From Epiperipatus broadwayi (taxonomy: Eukaryota > Onychophora > Udeonychophora > Euonychophora > Peripatidae): 64,000 nucleotides of DNA. Position numbers and translations under genes: made by a program. The stretch lies in assembly GCA_028023455.1 (NCBI GenBank), contig JAQFVV010006696.1:154501-218500 (forward strand), given 5' to 3'. The notes under the pieces were generated by a model. The model had not been told where the DNA came from. It ran no database searches and saw nothing but the letters and a program-made list of their open reading frames with translations. Positions 43,766-57,138 of the stretch are shown piece after piece; the stretch's first letter is position 1; every line of letters starts with the position of its first letter.

Positions 43766-46278
43766 AGAAGTGATAGAAACTTCAAAAAGTTCAGAAATAT
43801 ATAGGTAAACTTTTAAACGTTATAGTGCTATTCAAGTTTAATTGTATTTGTGTCTACCAATTAATACATAAAATATTCATACTTTTGCACTGTTTAAATG
43901 TTAATTAAATATGTATATAAAACGTTTTATAAGAAAGAGAAATTTTCAGACATAGAAGAATGATGCAGTTTCAACATTTTATGAACTTCCTGTTAATTCA
44001 ACAATACACAAGTTCATGATAAATAATGTTGACTCATGGAAAAGCTATATATCACAGGTCAAATATTATATGTTTCTAAATAAAATTAAGTTTGACTGCA
44101 ATAAAATTTGACACATTTGTATTTTGGGGTACAAAATGTGATCCAATTGGCAACTAGGATTAATGACCCAAAATGTCTGTAAGACCTATCGTATCTGGAG
44201 TACATAGAGAGACTAAACATATATTTCTTTCTGAAAACAATCAAAATAGACAACACACCTTAGACTAAGAAACATGGTGCAATTACCACATAAAACTATA
44301 CTGATTACGATTTAGCATTAAAAAATAAGCTAAGAACTGTGATTTTGGTCTGGAAATAAATGACTCTCAGTTGAAACAATTTTTGTATGGGATGATTGAT
44401 AACAATTTTAGAATGTTCTATTGAGCAATCCTGATCTGACCTATAAAAACACCATGGATAAATGTGTCACATAAGAAGTCTTATTAAATATGAGATCTGA
44501 CTGTACTAGGTCAAAATCTCATGAAAAAAATTATTGAATAGAGAAAAGTAAAAAAAAAAATAAAACAACAACATTGTGATTCTCTCCGTGGCCACATCAA
44601 ACAACATATGTATACATGCTGTGGAAAAATAAAATCCTTTTAGAATAGATGTAGGCATAAACATAAACTGTGCATAAATTGTAACATGATAGGACACTTA
44701 GTTGCAGTCTTTTATTCCTAAGATGATGAGTTTCCAAAGAAGAAGTCAGATTTGAAATCTCAGGTAGAGGTGGAATACAGAAAATCATCCATGAAAGTAG
44801 TAACAAATAGTGACAAGAAAATGAATCATATCCTTTTACATTTCCATGTTTGTGGAAAATGGATCACCATGTAAGTAAATAGTGGTAATTGGGTCATGAC
44901 TAATATCTCATAAAGACTGAATGAAGATTAGATAAGACAGTAATAATAATTTAAATCTATGTAAAGCAGACATGATTGTAACACACAAAAACAGAAATGA
45001 AGTTGACAATTGAGAAAAAATTACCATACAAGTTATGCTAAATTTGAGATGTATATTCTTGGTGGTATATGTGACAAATAAGGATATTAACTGACTACTT
45101 AATAAAAATTGGTTTGCTTCTTTTGGGGATACATGGAATCATACTAAAATGGTCCATGTAGGGAATATAATGAAAAAAACAATTTATAGAATTGATTATG
45201 CCAGGATTATCTGCATTTAGAATGAGAACACTTGAAATAGAATTTGGGAAGGAAGAAAAGGTGATTATTGTAAACCTCTAAAAGTATCATTTGCGATGAG
45301 AGCGAAGGTGTAAAAAGCTATAACTGAACTGGTGTGTAAAGCAGTTTTAACACTTACAGAAGAGTCATCCTGGGTGGCTCTTATAATAGTGACAATTATG
45401 AAACCAGATAAAATTATATGGTTATGTGATGATTATCAAATCACTGAAAATAAATATATAAACAAAGGTTCTTTTCTCATTCCGACTGTGACAGAATTAC
45501 TGACACTATTGCAAAAGGCAAATTATTTTGCTAATATTGATTTAAAGGTTGCCTTCCACCACATTCCCATAATAAAAAATACAGTGGAGCTACTCATTCT
45601 AATCACACTTAAGGATTATTTAAGTGCAATATATTACCATATAAGATAATGGTCACACCAAATGTTTTTCAAGGCATAATGGATACATTGTTTATATCCA
45701 TTGATGGTGTAATCTCTTATTTGGATGATATTCTGATTATTGGCACAACAGAGTCCAAACTCAAAAGGTAGTAGATCTGGTTTGCTCAAAGTTAGCACAA
45801 GCCAAAGTAAAGTTAAATATAAACAAATGAATATGCTCCTTCAGGGAATTTAAATATCTTGGGCATATATTAAATGCAAATGGTCATCATCCACACCACA
45901 TAGAAGTGAAAACCATAGAGAATGCAGAGAAATCAAGAAATGTGAACGAATTGCAAACATTTTTGTGTCTTTTATTATTGATTTTGTAAAGGTTATTAAA
46001 AACAATGTTGGGTCTGGAATATTGAACAAGATAACACATTCAAAGCTGAAAAAGACTGGTTTACATGAAAATAATTATTTGTTTATTATCAGTGTGACTG
46101 GGCTGTGTGTATTATGATAGATATATCCAAATATTGTGGAATCTGTCATCTCACATCCATGCGATTAAAGGATATGTCAAATCACTTTTGCTTCTAGACT
46201 TTTGATATCAGGAGAAAAAACTATAGCCTAATGAATAATGAGACATTGGCTGTGGTTTTTGCAGTAAAGAAGTTCTTC
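43766..46278 (+). pseudogene. Gypsy retrotransposon gag-pol, plus-strand copy (truncated)
   Basis: Broken frames show gag (about 44330-44500). A nucleocapsid-like cysteine region at about 44606-44709 includes CINCNMIGH, with the last Cys of CCHC lost. An aspartic-protease-like CGKWITM then VNSG in place of DTG is near 44850-44900. RT at 45332-45760 has KANYFANIDLKVAFHHIPI and, after a frameshift, YLDDILIIGT at 45718-45747. RNase H begins with NNETLAVVFAVKKF at about 46230. The copy breaks off at (AT)8 (46279-46297), without integrase or 3' LTR. It is the same element as at 54029-58586, and its position relative to the protease exon is shared. Confidence 0.75.
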
Positions 46279-46297
46279 CTATATATATATATATATA

Positions 46298-48085
46298 TCG
46301 ACTTGAATAATAAAAAAAATACATTCTTATGTTTAAAAGTAATAAAAGGAAATTGGTTTTAAAATAAAAACACGTCTTGAAATATTATTATGAAAAAATA
46401 TTTTGAAGAAAAAAAATACCGTATTTTAAAAGATACGTTTTCTTAAAAGAGAATAAAGAAATTCAAATAAAGATAAATATATATATGTATTATTATTATA
46501 TGCATTTTGAACACAGGATCCTATAAATAAAAAAAATGTGCTCAGCTGAAGATTTTTTTTTAATGCCGACATTCTTATTATTTATGTGTTTTAAATGTTT
46601 TTTTGTTTTTTTTTTTTTAAAATGAAAGTATTCTTAAGGAACTATTGAACATTTTCGTTTGAAAATCATTGCCATGTTTTTACACGTGTTTTAATTGAAG
46701 CTTCGAACTTGGATAAATAAATTGGCTTGAAGAATTTATATACATATTTAAATGGAAAACCATTACGGAGCTGAAAGATGAACTTAAGTTACTATTATGT
46801 ATAACTAGTATTTTATTAATTTATTTATCAGAATAAACAAGGTAAAGAAGTTCTAAGAGGGATAGTCAAAAAACAGTAGCTAAAAAATATATCTTAATGT
46901 AAACCATGTAAAGTTTTTTTTTAAAAAAAGTCAAAATACTTGTATTAGTTCCCAGCGCTATATTGGCAATGTTTGTTTCCATTTAAATTATAAACATTTT
47001 TGTTGTTGTTGTTGTTGTTCTTAATAAACTAAATTATTATTATTTCTAAAGTTTTGTTTTGTTTGTTTTGCTTTTGTATTAAAAATATTATTGTCTTGGG
47101 TTACAAGTTCACAAAATCTTAAATTTCTAAAGTTTATTAAAATCTTCAATTTAAAAGTTCACAAATATATTATAAATGTAATTAAATATATTAGATATTA
47201 GTTTTAAGATGATAAAGTCATGCTAAAGTAAGTGATTCTCAGATTGAATCACCATAACAGATAATTGCATTATATCAGATACTTAGTTAAATGTTTAGTT
47301 AAACGTTTTTTATTTTTATTTTTTAATTATCAGTATATCTTCTCAGACTAAAGATTATGCAATATCAGATTAAGAATGTTGTTATTTCAGAAGAATATTT
47401 TGTTTACTATTATTTTAAAAGCTGTGCATTATCTTATGTTAACTGCACATTGTTTATGATTATCTTAAACGTTATATGTCCAAATAATTTTAATCCATCT
47501 GGATTTGAAGTCTTTGAGTAAGTTGTCTGTGAGTATAGAAAAAGCATAAAAAGTACCCTTGCCCTTTCTTTGCTCGAATAATGTCTTGGATAATAGGCCA
47601 TTATTGGTTTAAATTTAAGTGATTCATTAAATTTGGGAATTAATATTTATTTTGTTTATTGTTCTAAGATTGAATATAATATAGTTATTTTATGATCAGC
47701 CAAGATATCACTCATTTGTTTTATTCACCCAGCAATTATTTTATAGGCAACTTAAATTTTAATTTTGCAAAAGAGTTTATTTTTAGAATCCCTAAGGTTG
47801 ATTACTCTTGTTGCCTTGTAAGTTATAATTCAGAAAGATAATATTTTCCAATCAAAGTATTATTTATTTTTATTTAGAGTATGTGATCTAATAAGAGCCT
47901 ATTCCAATAACTATTAATTAATGATTTAAAATAATCGTTGGTATGGCTTAGTAGTAGATAATTAATATGCCATAATAGTTATAATTGCCTTAGTAATGGA
48001 TTTGGTTTCTATCTGATTGTACATCTCTGGATAATCATGTCTTTTCTTTAAATTTATTGTAACCCCACTGAGCCGAGTCATTAAG
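46298..48085. other. No gene recognised
   Basis: AT-rich sequence with short (GTT)n at about 47000 and homopolymer runs. It is unique to the spacer between the inverted arms. Confidence 0.4.
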
Positions 48086-48335
48086 AGTCTCTCATTTTAT
48101 CCCATCTCATTTCATTTCTTTTATATCATTTCTTATCTCTCTTTCACATCTCTGCTATCATCTCATTTCATTTTCTGTTCATATCATTTCTCATCTCTTT
48201 TCCTCTTTCTTCTATCATCTCATCCATTTCAAATCATGTATTTCATTTCTTCTTCTCCTTCCATCTATATCCACTATTTATCATTTCGTCCATTTCATTA
48301 TCTATTTCCAAATCATTTCATTTCATTAGTTAAAT
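48086..48335. repeat. Pyrimidine-rich degenerate tandem tract
   Basis: Irregular repetition of CATTTCATTTC/TCATCTCATTTC-like words on the plus strand, strongly purine-poor over about 250 bp. Confidence 0.7.
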
Positions 48336-48465
48336 GCCAATTATTTCATAAATTTTAAGATATGTTCAAATAATGGAAATACTTCTAATAATAATTGTAA
48401 TAGTTACTTCAAATTAACCAACTAAATAGAAATGTCAATCAAAGATATGGTAAAAATAATTAAAT

Positions 48466-48740
48466 GCTATATGAATCATAAATACTTTTGTGCATGTTAT
48501 CTATATCCTAATAAAATGATAAAATGTATGAGCTCCACATACACGCAATTGCTGATATTACCTGCTTACCCACCTGTAATGATTCTTAAAAATAATAAAA
48601 TGCTATATGAATCATAAATACTTGTATGCATATTAGCTATATATTAATACAATAATAAAATGTATATGTATAAATATACATTTATACTTGATTGGATTCT
48701 AAATGCTCCACAAGCATGGTATTGCTGATATTATCTGTTT
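48466..48740. repeat. Direct repeats of about 140 bp
   Basis: AATGCTATATGAATCATAAA occurs at about 48463 and 48600, and a third, related copy lies at about 49610. Each is followed by ATATTAATAAAAT-like and TGCTGATATTA(C/T)CTG segments. Confidence 0.7.
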
Positions 48741-48765
48741 TCCTACCTGTAAATAATATTTATTT

Positions 48766-49585
48766 TTATAAAGCACAAACAGTATTGAAATTAAATTGAG
48801 AGACTGGAAAAACCTCTCACACTCATCAATATAACAATCAATCAGATCGTAAATACAAGACAGAAAATTTAACAAGACTAGGGCAGTCCACTCTATTCTT
48901 TACTTGTCTTTCTATATATCCAAGCAAGTATAAACTACTTAGATCTGTAAGCATGAATATTAAATATCTTCAAACTTAACTCAATGAGTTTAAATTACAA
49001 ACATATAGCATGAAATTCTACAATTTACTACACAGGTTGTAATTTAAACTCAGTGAATTATGGGTGAAGATATTTAATATTCACACTTTCAGATCCAAGT
49101 ACTTTAGTCTGGCTTGGATATATAGAAAAACAAGTAAAGAATAGGGAGGACTGCCTTATTCTTGTTAAATTCTCTGTCTTGTATTTACGATCTGATTGGC
49201 TCTTATAGTAATGAGCATGAGAAGTTTTACAGTCTGTCAATTTAATTTCAATACTGTTTGGCTTTATAAAAATAAATATTATTTACATGTGTTACTGCAT
49301 GTTATAACATCTAAAAACTACTGCATAGTAAATCGTATGATTTCACACTGTGTGTTTGTAATTTAAACTCAGTGAGTTTTTAAACTCAGTGAGTTAAGTG
49401 AGAAGGTATTTAATATTCATGCTTTCAGATCTAAGTACTTTAGACTGGCTTAGATATATAGAAAGACAAGTAAAGAATATGGTGGATCACACTATTCTTG
49501 TTAATTTTCTGTCATGTATTTACGATCTGATTGACTGTTATAGTAATGAGCGTGAGAAATTTTGCAGTCTCTCAATTTAATTTCT
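48766..49585. repeat. Inverted repeat with about 230-bp arms plus a third copy
   Basis: 48766-48998 and 49032-49280 are reverse complements (ATTTACGATCTGATTG, GAATATTAAATATCTTC). 49355-49585 repeats the right arm in direct orientation. It is noncoding and of unknown family; no hammerhead core was found in it. Confidence 0.75.
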
Positions 49586-49646
49586 ACCTGTAATGATTCT
49601 TAAAAATAATAAAATACTATATGAAACATAAATAATTTTGTGCGTG

Positions 49647-49648
<2 letters not shown>

Positions 49649-49733
<85 letters not shown>
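49649..49733. repeat. (AT)n microsatellite
   Basis: A pure AT run inside the third copy of the 48.5 kb repeat. Confidence 0.97.
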
Positions 49734-49736
<3 letters not shown>

Positions 49737-49759
49737 AAATAATAAAACGTATGAGTATA

Positions 49760-50291
49760 AATGTACATCTACCTGAAATGATTTCACATACCCGAATTAA
49801 TAATTGCAATACTGATATTGTATGCACATCTACTCAAACTGTGTCTACTGACCCGGTATAAATGATTACAAACATAGATGTATTAATATAATATGTATAC
49901 TTACCTGAAATGCTTTCACATACATGCATTAATAATGGTAATACTGATATAATCTCTACATCTACTCAAAGTATTTCTACAGACGCTGAATAAATGATTA
50001 CAAACATTTATGTATTAATATTATATGTACATCTAGCTGAAATGCGTTCACATATCTGGAATAACAATTGTAATACTGATTTTATTTGCTCATCTATTTC
50101 AAATGCTTCTATAGACTTGGAAAATCAATAGTAAATACAGTTATTTATAAATTGTGTATGTGTCCCTCTTAAAATGTGCCTATATACCTGAAATAAATTA
50201 TTAAAAAAATTTGCATATAATTAAAAACATTTGCAATTTAATTGTGTGTATATATATATATATATATATATACAATTAAATTGCAATTATT

Positions 50292-50329
<38 letters not shown>

Positions 50330-50430
50330 ATCTGAAGTGTGTTTATAATCATCAGAAGGTAATTATAAACACTTGTATATTATCCACATATGTGCATCTA
50401 CTTGAAATGTGTCTGTAGACTTCTTCTTTC
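49760..50430. repeat. Tandem repeat, about 132-bp unit
   Basis: ACCTGAAATGATTTCACATA, ACCTGAAATGCTTTCACATA and AGCTGAAATGCGTTCACATA start successive units at about 49770, 49902 and 50036. Decayed units follow. Two short (AT)n runs (50248-50272, 50297-50326) flank an ACAATTAAATTGCAATT segment. Confidence 0.75.
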
Positions 50431-52690
50431 ATGTGAACTAAAAAAACAAGTTTTTGCATGGATAACCTATCTGAAATATTTCTAGACTTGTCATTATATG
50501 AATTATATTAGAATGATTTGCTAATGAATTATTTCTAATAAAATTGTTGTTATTAAAATTAATCTAATTGTTTAGTTTTATTTTTGCATCACTAATTATT
50601 TATTGCATCTTTGTCACAAGAATCTCATGCCTCTTCAGCTGTGTTTGACATAACCAGAGATGATGGTAGTTAAGGTTTGTAGTAAGATGGAACTCTAGTG
50701 GCACTATTTGGAAAACCAAACACAAATTTCTAGATGCTTCCAGTCTCTGTGGCTCTACATTCTCTGATGTGAAGGAAATATTGTTGTAGGTGGAGTGACA
50801 TCTGCCTTGGGAAATACCAATCGATAGTTTTTTCCTGCAATATGCTCATCAGGAAATAAAATCAATGAATGGTGGGGGTTGTTCTTGTCCAATTACTTTT
50901 GTTCCCCTACTGTGAGACCCAATTTAGATAGACTGTCCAAAGGCATAAAAGCTAGAAGAAAATAAAGAAATAAATAAGGCAAATGCAAATTACGATTCTG
51001 TCAGTGTGAGCAGAGCATAGGTTGCAGTGATGTGAAATGGACAAAAATGGGGAAAATAAAAAAGAGCATAAAATGAATGGCATAAATGGTGAAATAGGTA
51101 TAACAAAAACTTGGAGCCAAATCATGGAGTGGATGGAGAGAGCAGTGCATTAAAAGGATCAAACAGTAAAAAAAATATTAGAAAAGAAAAATAATAGATG
51201 ATAACCAGAGCAAAATAGAAAATGTGAATATAAAAGATGAGAACATTCTTCCTAAAGGATTAGCAAGACAACAAGATAAAGAAAAAAAAGAAATGAATAA
51301 GCAAGAAGCTGAGAAAAGAGAGGGAACAGAGAAGTATCAGCATAGAATAAAATAAGAAGTTATATTAATGATAATTTACAATACCCGCATCTAGTAATAA
51401 TAATGAACAGTGAATTTTCATGGCATAAACTTAAGTTAGTTCAATATCAAAATATAAGCTAATTATCTAACCAACAACAAACTTAGGTCATATAACACAA
51501 TGCATAATGTTTTCACATGCACAAATTTCAAATTGCTAAAATATTTATCATAATATGATTGTTGGGATTCTGATTCAAGCTGATTACCATCAACGTTTTG
51601 GTCATATTTTTCCATGTATAGGTTGACGTCTATAAATTGATTCCACATTTATATTAAGGTGAACTTAAGTTTATACCATTCAAAGAACTATTTGGATTTC
51701 CAAATCCAGGCTTACAACCTTACATCAATATAAATTCATGGTTATTGTTCATGAATATACTCTGGATTTTAATAAATGTGGGGATTGTAATAGTGAACAA
51801 GAAAAAATAGAAATACATAAATTTAATTCAGTATTCTTAAATGAATTACATTTCTTTTACAATCCAATGTTATGATGAAGTCAAATCATGCAAACATTGT
51901 CAATTTAGAGGGCATTTAGCTGAAGGATTAATAATATCAAAACATAGATATAATTACTCAACTATATTTTAACACTTGCTTAGTAAAATTAAGTAATATA
52001 TAATAAATAAAAAACATTTACAAAAATGTGATAATATGAAAATTTCATTACCAACTTTTCTTCACTTTAAGAAATATAATTTTATAAAACAGGACGATTA
52101 TTTTCTATACGTTTTAATTATTTAATCAACTTTACTTTAATGCAATTATTCCCTTCTTGCAAAGAATAAATAAGAAACAGTAGATCATAATAAAACATAA
52201 AACAAATTCATTATCAAAACTTATGAAATTGGTTAGGTCACTTGCATTTATATGTTTATAATAAATTATTCAATGCAATAAATTAATATTTACATGAAAA
52301 TAAAATCTATGTAAAAATGTAGATGTCTACAGAAAATTATATAGTTTTTCCATGGATTTTATTTCTATATTCCTTTTTGTTGTTATAAATGTTCAGTTTA
52401 AAATTATAATATTAATTTTCAGAATAGTTTAACACAAAACAAATTCTTTGCATTATTTCTATTAAATTTTTTTTTTTACTTTCATTTTTGTAATTTTAAA
52501 TTTTCATTATAAAATGATAAAAAAAATATTTCAAGATAAACAGAGATTTTCATGTCAGGTTAACATGGAGTTTTTCATTGTATTGATTAGAAGTTCTGTA
52601 TGTCATTTATATTGGTGATCAGGTCACGTTTATTAGGAGAATTTATAAAGGTTTGTTTCATATTGCTTTTTCTCAACAAATGTTATAAAT
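50431..52690. other. No gene recognised
   Basis: Includes an A/G-rich stretch at about 50980-51360. I see no supportable ORF or RNA gene. Confidence 0.4.
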
Positions 52691-53175
52691 AGATTACTTA
52701 ATAACTCTAAAGTTCAAAGTTCAAAGTTTAATCAAAATTTTTTAATATATAAATTGATATGTGGATGTGGCTTACAATATATCAGTGAATCTAAGTGTAC
52801 ATTTGAAAAGAGAATAAAAGAGCATATGCTTTAATATAATAGAATTCAAAAAGAAAAACAATCTGGAATAGATGTAAATAAAGTTTCATCATCTGTTATA
52901 TTTGATGATAATAAATGTTTGTCATTATGGATTTAAATTTGAATATAAAAATATGAAAATTATCCAAATTGAACATTGTCATAATAAACGTAAAATAAAA
53001 GAGGCTATGTTGATTTCAAAAAATCGTCAAATGTTAATTAATCACCAGTTATCAAATGTTAAGACAACATAATTGTGTTAATTCTTACTCAATGTTATAT
53101 AGTAGATAAAGATTACAAAATGTATAGTCGAAAGTACTTTTAAAAATAATATAATTTATGTAATTTTTACTGTAC
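52690..53175 (+). pseudogene. Penelope-like element C, GIY-YIG remnant and 3' UTR
   Basis: Broken frames give LICGCGLQYISESKCTFEKR (GIY-YIG second half with YIG changed to YIS), HYGFKFEYKNMKIIQIEH and KRKIKEAMLISKNRQMLINH, matching PLE B and D. The 3' UTR contains TCGAAAGTACTTTTAAAAAT and TTTACTGTACTTTGATAT, then a hairpin-forming AT region (53175-53262) in which TATCAAAGTACAGTAAAAAT reappears inverted. Confidence 0.7.
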
Positions 53176-53213
53176 TTTGATATATATATATATATATATA
53201 TCAAAGTACAGTA

Positions 53214-53262
<49 letters not shown>
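53175..53262. repeat. (AT)n with inverted PLE-C end
   Basis: (AT)n at 53181-53203, then ATCAAAGTACAGTAAAAATA (the inverse of the preceding PLE end), then a second (AT)n at 53216-53261. This is a very short inverted dimer of the element's last 20-25 bp. Confidence 0.7.
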
Positions 53263-53264
<2 letters not shown>

Positions 53265-54028
53265 TCATTTCATTTAATTAAAGAGATACCATTCTGAATA
53301 CTTAGTAACCTTTTGTAAATTGAAGATGGCTTTGACCCCCCTATGAATATATAATCAACCATATTGGTAGAAATTACTGACAGATTAACTATCTATCATA
53401 TAGGTCTGTCCAGACCAAGATTGCATAAATGTACAAATCCCAAACATTTTTTCTGATCACAGCATTGTCCACTACAACTTGAATTACATCAATCCAACAA
53501 AGGCAATAAATTTTTGATATGAGATATCATGGAAATGTTCACATGAAAGGCAAAGCAAAACCCAGCACATGGAAACTTACCAAGACGAGCTCCAAAATTA
53601 TGGAACAGGTGACTCAGTGCAGAAATCAAATCTTGTCAATTTCTCTAATCATGTAGTACATGGCCAATATTTTATTCCTATACACACACCAAAGTAAAAT
53701 GGCTAAGAAATTTTTTTTTGACATAGTAGCTTACACAAAATAAAAAGAGCCACAATGCATTGCATCACTTCACATTACATTTTTGAGTTGAATTATCACA
53801 AGATATAGTAGTGGTCAAGAAAAAATAAAGTATTTTGATTATTGTAATTATATACATGTACATATCTTTTCTTAGACAACTTGTAGTTAAAGTATTGAAA
53901 AGTGAAATAATCAATTTAATGATAACAGTGTTGTATTGCTTTTCATTTGGAAAATAATTTAAAAAATATTTTTGAATTAATGGCAAAATGAAAGTTGAAA
54001 ATTTTATCCATATATCCAAGCTTTCCTC
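53263..54028. other. No gene recognised
   Basis: A frame around 53430-53520 reads FFSDHSIVHYNLNYINPT, which loosely resembles the end of a LINE endonuclease (SDHxxV). It is too short to call. Confidence 0.35.
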
Positions 54029-54276
54029 CAGCCATTTAACATTTATGGATTTCTCATGGAATAATATTAGTCATTCCAATACATTTTATACCAGCTATCT
54101 AGTGGAAAATCCTGGATTAAAAGTGAGAGAATATGATTCTGTTCTTTTTATCTAAATTCTTTTTTAGCACAATTTCAGGAGTGAGAACCAACAGTAATAC
54201 TAAATGTAAATTTATTTACAAGGGTAAAACAATAAACAGGTATGTAAACATTTCAGTTCCCTAATTTACAAATACA
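54029..54276 (-). repeat. Gypsy 3' LTR
   Basis: Starts TGTATTTGTAAATTAGGGAA at 54276, immediately after the purine-rich tract, and ends near AAATGGCTGG. Confidence 0.75.
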
Positions 54277-54299
54277 TGGCATTTCCTCTCCCACTGTAG

Positions 54300-55500
54300 A
54301 AATAAATAATGTTTTAATTTACAATAAACTCCTTAAACTTATCTGGCAGATGGTGTGCTCTGGCAAACTTAGACATGTTGACTTCATCTCCATCTGGGTG
54401 TGTGTAAGCTCCAGTATTGGTTCACATTCCAGCTCTCTTGACTTAGAAATTTCTAAGTCCAATTCATTACCATGATAGTTTTATTGCCATGCCTTCAATT
54501 TAGCTTTGTTTCTGGCAACATATCAAAATCTTTATCTGATGTAGTTAATTTCGAGGGAAAAAGTGATTTATAGGTTACCTATATGCTTTTCTATTTTGCA
54601 AATCGACCAGATGGATTTGTTTGATAGCAACTCTTTAACCATTTCTGGAAGCCATTTACACTTCAACACATCATATCCAAAATGTTCTCACCTGTTAAAT
54701 ATTTCATTGCATGAAAACATTATTAGCCCTTAGCTTTGTCAGGTAAAGGTTGAGACAAATGAGTTTGGAAGACATGACATATTAATAACTCTGCCAGGGG
54801 TGTTTTTGTCATATTCTGTAATTTTAGTTTTAGTAAAGTATATTTCAGATGTTGAAATCTTTGCTCTGTATATATGATTACTTTCAGGGTGGTATGAAGG
54901 CATAAAACTGTGTTTTATCCCTCTGACACTCAGAAGATCTATATATTTTTAAAGTAAAAGCCAAGCCATTTATAGTCACAATAGATTCATAAAAGCCATG
55001 TGTTGCAAACACATTATTTAAACCTTGTCTGGTAATCTCAACACTGGTATCTTTAATTAATCTTTACTTGGTCCATTATGAATAAGCATCAATTAATAAC
55101 AGTATTAAGTGTCCATTTAATGGACCAACATGGTCCAGGTAAATACATGTACATTTATAACTAGGAATTTCCCTATTAGCAAAATGTTTGGAAGATAATT
55201 TAGTTGTCTGATGAAAGTTTACCCATTTTTTATCATAGTTTCAAAATTTGATGTTATATTTGGTCACCATACATATGATCTTGCTAGAGCATTCATTCAC
55301 ATTATTTCAAAATGTTCCTGGTGCAAAAGATCTAAAATTTTGACCCTGGCATCTGTAGAGAGCAACTCATGATCTTTATTCAATATAAATTCATTACAAA
55401 CAGAGAATCTTTTTTGACAATCCAAATAACTTTACTTAATTCACTGGAATATTTTATTGGTCATCCATATTTATTCATTTATTGGTTGGACATAAATGTT
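54300..55500 (-). pseudogene. Gypsy integrase remnant
   Basis: Near 55170-55080 the minus strand reads YLDHVGPLNGHLILLLIDAYS, matching the Gypsy integrase core start (first catalytic Asp in the D-H/F-x-GP block and IDAYSKW). Before it, CMVTKY and WVNFHQT-like fragments are decayed. Downstream no clean D,D-35-E array is left. Confidence 0.7.
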
Positions 55501-55539
55501 ATCTTTCTTTGTACAATCAGGTATGACTTTGCTATTATG

Positions 55540-56650
55540 TTTTTTTTTAAATTAGTATATCAGTGCAAATTATTTCAATCTTGCATAAATTATCTTTAAC
55601 ATCTGGCAAGGTGGACAAAGCATCAGCATGTCCAATTTTCTTTCCTGCCTTATTCATCAACTTAGAATTATAATGTGAAAAACTGTATATCCACATTAAC
55701 ATACATTCGCTCAAAGGTTCAGATAACGTTTTTATATTAAAAATCACTGTTAGAAGCCAATAGTCACTATAAATCATGAAATTTTATCCAAATATAAATT
55801 GTTGGAACTTTTTTACTGCAAAAATCACAGCCAATGTCTCCTTTTCCATTAGGCTATAATATTTTTTCTGCTGACATCAACAGTTTATAATCAAAAGTGA
55901 TCAGTCATTCCTCTTCATAAGATGGATGTGGGATGAAAGCTTCCACTTCATATTTGGATATATCCATCATAATACACAATCCTAATAACTTTAACAATAA
56001 ACGAATAATTCTTTTGATGTAAAAAAGTTTTTTTCAGCATTGAATGTGTTGTCCTGTTCAATATTCCAGAACCATTATTGTTTTTAGTAGTCTATACAAA
56101 AGAAATAATAAATTATTTCCTGGCTTTAAAACTTTTATAAAAATGTAAAAGACCCAAAAATGCTTGTGGTTCTTTGACATTTCTTGTTTTTCTGCATTCT
56201 TTATGGCTTTCATTTCTTTAGGGTTTGTATGATGAAAATTTGCATTTATTATATATCCAAGAAATTTAATTTGTCTCATGGAGCATATGCATTTGTTTAC
56301 ATTTAACTTTACATTCGCTTGTGCTAACTTTGAGCAAACCAGATCTACACACTGTTTGAGTTTGGCCTCCATTGTGCCAAAAATCAGAACATCATCCAAA
56401 TAAGGGATTACTCAATCAATGAATATAATCAATGTAACCATTTTGCCTGAAAAAACATTTGGTGTGACCATTATTCCATATGTTAATATATTGCACTTAA
56501 ATAATCATTAAGTGTGGTTAGAATGAGAAACTCCACTGTATTTGTATTATGGGAATCTGGTGTAAGGCAGCCTTTAAATCAATATTAGCAAAATAATTTG
56601 CCTTCTGCAATTGAGCCAGCACTTCTGGCACAGTCGTAACCAGAAAACAT

Positions 56651-56733
<83 letters not shown>

Positions 56734-57138
56734 TAGTGATTCGATAATCATCACATAACCATATACTTGCATCTGGTTTCATAGTAGTCCCCATTAAAGG
56801 CGTCACCCGGTATCACTCTTCTGTGTTATTACTCTTTTACATACCAGATCAGTTATAGATTTTTCCACCTTCTCTCTCATCGCAAGTGTTACTTTTTGAG
56901 GTTTACATATAATCATCTTTACTTCCTTCCCCAATTCTATTTCACCTTGTCTCCTTCTAAATTCAGCTAATCCTGGCATAATAAATTCTATATATTGTTT
57001 TTCATTATGTTCTACATTGACCATTTTACTATGATTCCATGTGTCCTCCCAATAAGAAATCGAATTTTTATTATGTTGTGGATTAATATCATTATTTACC
57101 ACATATAGCAACAAGACTTTACACCTCAAATTTAGCAT
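55540..57138 (-). pseudogene. Gypsy reverse transcriptase and RNase H remnants
   Basis: Pieces in order: gag-pol linker to RT entry (GKEVKMIICKPQKVT, then MREKVEKSITDLVCKRVIT), KPDASIWLCDDYRIT in another frame, an (AT)n interruption, KANYFANIDLKAALHQIPI, YLDDVLIFGT (56399), LGYIINANFHH, and RNase H ending in GHADALSTLPD (55547-55777). The YLDD catalytic motif is intact, but several frameshifts make it a pseudogene. Confidence 0.8.
56656..56730. repeat. (AT)n microsatellite inside Gypsy RT
   Basis: AT run with one AAAT interruption. The plus-strand copy of the same element has only AAATATATAAAC here (about 45450), so the tract grew after the copies separated. Confidence 0.9.

Noticed and set aside
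48766-49585. A further hammerhead subfamily
   Set aside because: Some words (AAGCATGAATATTAAATATC, CTTCAAACTTAACTCA) recall the arrays, but no CTGANGA plus GAAA pair with a foldable stem was found, and the landmark order is not consistent.
53430-53520. LINE endonuclease fragment (SDHSIVHYNL)
   Set aside because: Only one short motif without neighbouring endonuclease or RT blocks.
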